Part shown: positions 61,121-64,000 of the stretch, in pieces
Position numbering within the stretch: the stretch's first letter is position 1
Layout: each line of letters begins with the position of its first letter
Translations under genes and position numbers: made by a program
The notes under the pieces: generated by a model
Told to the model about the DNA's origin: nothing
What the model saw: only the letters and a program-made list of their open reading frames with translations
Databases searched by the model: none
NCBI GenBank assembly: GCA_028023455.1
Contig: JAQFVV010006274.1
Span: 562,001 to 626,000 of the forward strand
Origin: Epiperipatus broadwayi
Taxonomy: Eukaryota > Onychophora > Udeonychophora > Euonychophora > Peripatidae
DNA: 64,000 nt
Reading direction: 5' to 3'

Positions 61121-61915
61121 TGAAACAATATTTTAAAATTGTCCAACCTTACAATGTTGGTGGGTTGCATTTCAAACTGCATTCTATTCAATTAGGTAAA
61201 TTTTGAGTCACACATAATAGGCTGTACAATATTTTTAAGCAAATGCTTTCATTTAATTTGAGGAAGAAATTTTAGAAAAGTTTACAGATAATTAAAATAG
61301 AAAGTAAAAAAAAAAAGAAATTCTCTTTGGATTGTTTATGTAAAGCTTGCTTTTTAAAACGATTACCTTACTAAAACAAAAATCTTATAACTAATTTTTT
61401 TTTTGGACATTTTTTAGATTCCCATTTTTTTATTTATTTAATATTTGAATAGGAATAGCTTTTCTGTTTATGTGGAAAAATAAATTAAAAAAAAAAGGGT
61501 TTTGAAAAATAGAAGTTATGCATTATAAGAAAGCAATATTTTAGGGTTGTCCAACCTAACAGTGTTGGCTGGCCATATCTCAACTATACTGAAATCACTC
61601 TGATAAGTTTTAAATGATACATAATAAATGGCAGTATATTTATTAAAAATAAATTCATTTAATTTCATGACTATTGCTTTAAAAAGTGTTTACAGTTAAT
61701 TAAAATAGAAAGAAAAAGAAATGAAGGATCAAATCTTAATTTCTTTTGATTGTTTAATTAAAACTTGTTTTTTTATACCACTATCTTCATAAACATAGTT
61801 ATCTGGAACTGAGTTTTAACACGCACATAATTTCAAATGCTTATATTCTCAGTTTTTAAAATTGAATATGAATAGCTTTCCTGTTCAATGATAAATGATT
61901 TTGAAAAAAAAAACA
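61121..61915. repeat. Old tandem duplication, two diverged ~408-bp copies
   Basis: TTGTCCAACC occurs at 61139 and 61547, 'TTAAAATAGAAAG' near 61291 and 61699, and 'GAATAGGAATAGCTTTTCTG' near 61447 against a similar segment near 61866. The constant ~408-bp offset shows one duplication event with much later divergence. Confidence 0.7.
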
Positions 61916-61930
61916 AAAAGTATGTTTTTT

Positions 61931-62088
61931 CTTGAACTACAATTTTGATTGTTGTATGTAACTTTAAATAAAAGCATGGAATGTCTATAAATTAATTAAT
62001 TCAATTGTTATGTTTTACCTATTATTGATTGAATAATTTAATCTTTTTGTTTAAAGTTACATATAATAACCAAAATTTGTTGTTTAAG
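61931..62088. repeat. Small foldback element, ~44-bp arms
   Basis: The left arm starting CTTGAACTACAATTTTG (61931) and the right arm ending CAAAATTTGTTGTTTAAG (62088) are inverted copies with mismatches, separated by about 70 AT-rich bases that also partly pair. Confidence 0.65.
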
Positions 62089-63698
62089 GTAAAAAAAAAT
62101 CTTTGTTTTTAAGTCAAATTAAATAAAAACATTTTTCTAAAAAATATTTTTAAAATTTATTATTAACAACACTAACATGCTATAAAAAATTGTGTTTTAC
62201 ATTTTGATAACCATGTTTACTATTGTCAGTGATTGTTTAGCTATTGAATGAAATCAAATAAATGTTTATGCCATTGCAATATTATATGTAAATTAATAAT
62301 ATGCAATCTAATTATAGTTGCAAAAGTGATCTTTATATGGAAAAAGATTATGATCAAATATATTTTTTTTTTAGTAGCAACCTCTCTCATCACTTACTAC
62401 CATTAATGTAAGAATTAATCTTACTGAGTGGAGTTATGATTACATAGCTGGTTTCAGGTTCATTGATATATATTCAGTCAATGGACCTACCTGCCTAGTG
62501 TGGTTTTAGCTCAGTTGTCAATTTATTTTTATTTTCTTGGCAAGCTAATAGCTTTAAAAGTTTAATTTTTTCAGATTTCAAATCCACACCAGAATATTAT
62601 TCAGACTGAAGTTTGAAATCAGTTCAGGAACTATATATTTTGGTAATTTCATGAATAGCATTACTGTAGATACTTGCAATTTTTTGACATATGAACAGTA
62701 TACCAACTTTAATACTCTTATGACTCCTCATTCAAGCTTAACTGCAAATTGTATTAAATAGAGTTTATATCTTTTTCATTAGCTATCTCGTGCTCAAACT
62801 ATAAAAAAACAGGTGTAATCTTTACAGGAAACTTATTTGAATCAAGATACTTGCTTTTTAATTATACACAGTGAATGATGATGTACACTGTGTCAACATA
62901 TACTATTTCAATTATATGCTCTCCAAAAAAAAAATTATAAAGAAATAAAAAATATAAACATTAAAATTCGTACATTTAATACATGGGAATGTTATACTGA
63001 GTCATAATTTTTAATAATATTTTTTGGATTTAATTTGAAAGGACATATATTTTATTTATCACTTTGATGTGATATAGTGCATTAAGCCAAAAATTTATTA
63101 AATTTAATAAAATTCATTAATTTTCTTAAGCGATTAAAATAGTTAAAAAGTGAACTGCAAAATATTTATATTATTTATTATGTCAGAAAGCTTAAAGTTT
63201 GAAGTATATTTTAGAATCTGAAATGGATAATAGAAAATAGGGGTAACTGTACAAATTCTGAAGTTGATACTGATTTTTAAAAACATCAAAACAACTAGAA
63301 AGATTATTGTCTGCTGATAACGAGACTGCTACTATTAGCATTTCCTTAGGGGAGCAAAGTTATCAAGGAAAAATGATTTCGTCTGAATGTGTTTAATTGT
63401 GATTAAGCTCAGATATTTCACTATTCAGTTTATTTTTAAAAAATGAATATGGTATAATAAATTTTTTATTATTTTTACTTTTTGATTGAATGTGATTGAA
63501 TGAACACAGTCACACACAGCATATATATATAATAGAAAGTCAGATGTCACATGATATATATATATATATATAGCTTGCATTTTCCAATATGTAAAAAACC
63601 AACTCAAGCTAAGCATTTATCTAATAGTTAACTTTCATATAATAACCACATTCCACTCTTTTGACACTTTGAAGCAAAATATATTTATTTATTAATAT
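62089..63698. other. Intron, AT-rich, nothing recognised
   Basis: No gene or repeat recognised; an AT run lies at 63554-63572. Confidence 0.4.
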
Positions 63699-63737
63699 TA
63701 CAGTTTCGACTGTTCCTAGCAGTCTTCGTCAAATCTA
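63699..63737 (-). ncRNA. Hammerhead-core-like motif with intact stem II
   Basis: Minus-strand reading: UUGACGA, an extra A, GACUG, loop CUAGGAA, CAGUC, then GAAAC. Stem II is a perfect 5-bp helix. The core differs from CUGANGA only at the first base (C to U). An extra A after the last core A is known from a natural viroid hammerhead. Stems I and III are not obvious. It shares sequence with 33701-33735. Confidence 0.4.
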
Positions 63738-64000
63738 CAAAAATTTAAACATTATATTAATACAATCACATTTCATACATATATCCATTAAATTTTTACA
63801 ATTTTACCAACTTAATTATTACCATAAGTTTATTCATAAAACTTACTATTATATAACTTTAAAATTTACTTTACCCTTTATTTCTATTCTTAGTTATTAT
63901 TATATTGATATTTATTCACTTTTTTTTTTGCCATAATTTTATAAATTCAATGTAATATTAATGAAATCTTTTTTATATTACTATATTTATATATTTAGTC
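63738..64000. other. AT-rich right edge, probably body of the repeat carrying the motif
   Basis: On the minus strand this lies upstream of the hammerhead-like motif and is probably the AT-rich 3' untranslated part of the same element. No protein motif is visible before the window ends. Confidence 0.3.

Noticed and set aside
59946-64000. Next UBR exon (expected to start a VSER or VGER-like block)
   Set aside because: No matching translation with an acceptor site was found.
1-64000. CRISPR arrays, operons, bacterial promoters or terminators
   Set aside because: The window is eukaryotic intron and transposon sequence; no regularly spaced repeats with unique spacers are present.

Overview
The window is AT-rich animal DNA, most likely from an arthropod (an insect is plausible; the species cannot be read from the sequence). 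It lies inside one large host gene on the + strand. Four exons with canonical GT/AG borders and matching phases (14496-14606, 23591-23656, 33228-33304, 59845-59945) encode a continuous middle piece of a UBR1/UBR2-type N-recognin, the E3 ubiquitin ligase of the N-degron pathway. The introns between them are about 9.0, 9.6 and 26.5 kb. The start, the UBR box and the RING end of the gene lie outside the window.

Nearly everything else recognisable is transposable elements and repeats in those introns. 1-14.5 kb: a Merlin transposase fragment at the left edge, a second complete-ended Merlin element with 28-bp inverted ends and an 8-bp target duplication (6677-7912), foldback elements at 1.6 and 9.6 kb, a 357-bp tandem duplication (8.25-8.97 kb) and a tRNA-like SINE fragment. 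Intron 14.6-23.6 kb: a foldback element (19.6 kb), then two Penelope-like (GIY-YIG) retroelement tails joined head to head (20.85-22.45 kb) that appear to have inserted into a non-LTR retrotransposon (RT remnant 22.45-23.43 kb); each Penelope tail ends in a hammerhead-ribozyme-like motif. Intron 23.7-33.2 kb: copies of a repeat with a tRNA-like segment, one of them split by a 2.23-kb solo-LTR-like insertion whose empty site is present nearby, and another foldback (30.3-30.9 kb). Intron 33.3-59.8 kb: a minus-strand LINE (38.5-41.7 kb), a 13-kb Ty3/Gypsy element (41777-54830) with 2.6-kb LTRs, coiled-coil Gag and a complete but broken Pol, and a second minus-strand LINE (56.4-58.5 kb). After the last exon only degenerate repeats are seen, plus a second-type hammerhead-like motif close to the right edge.

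No mobile element looks capable of making intact protein: all carry stops, frameshifts or lost catalytic residues. The most interesting material is the set of hammerhead-like RNA motifs tied to the Penelope-like elements, the head-to-head Penelope dimer with its probable 14-bp target duplication, and the repeated appearance of short perfect tandem duplications inside otherwise unrelated elements.
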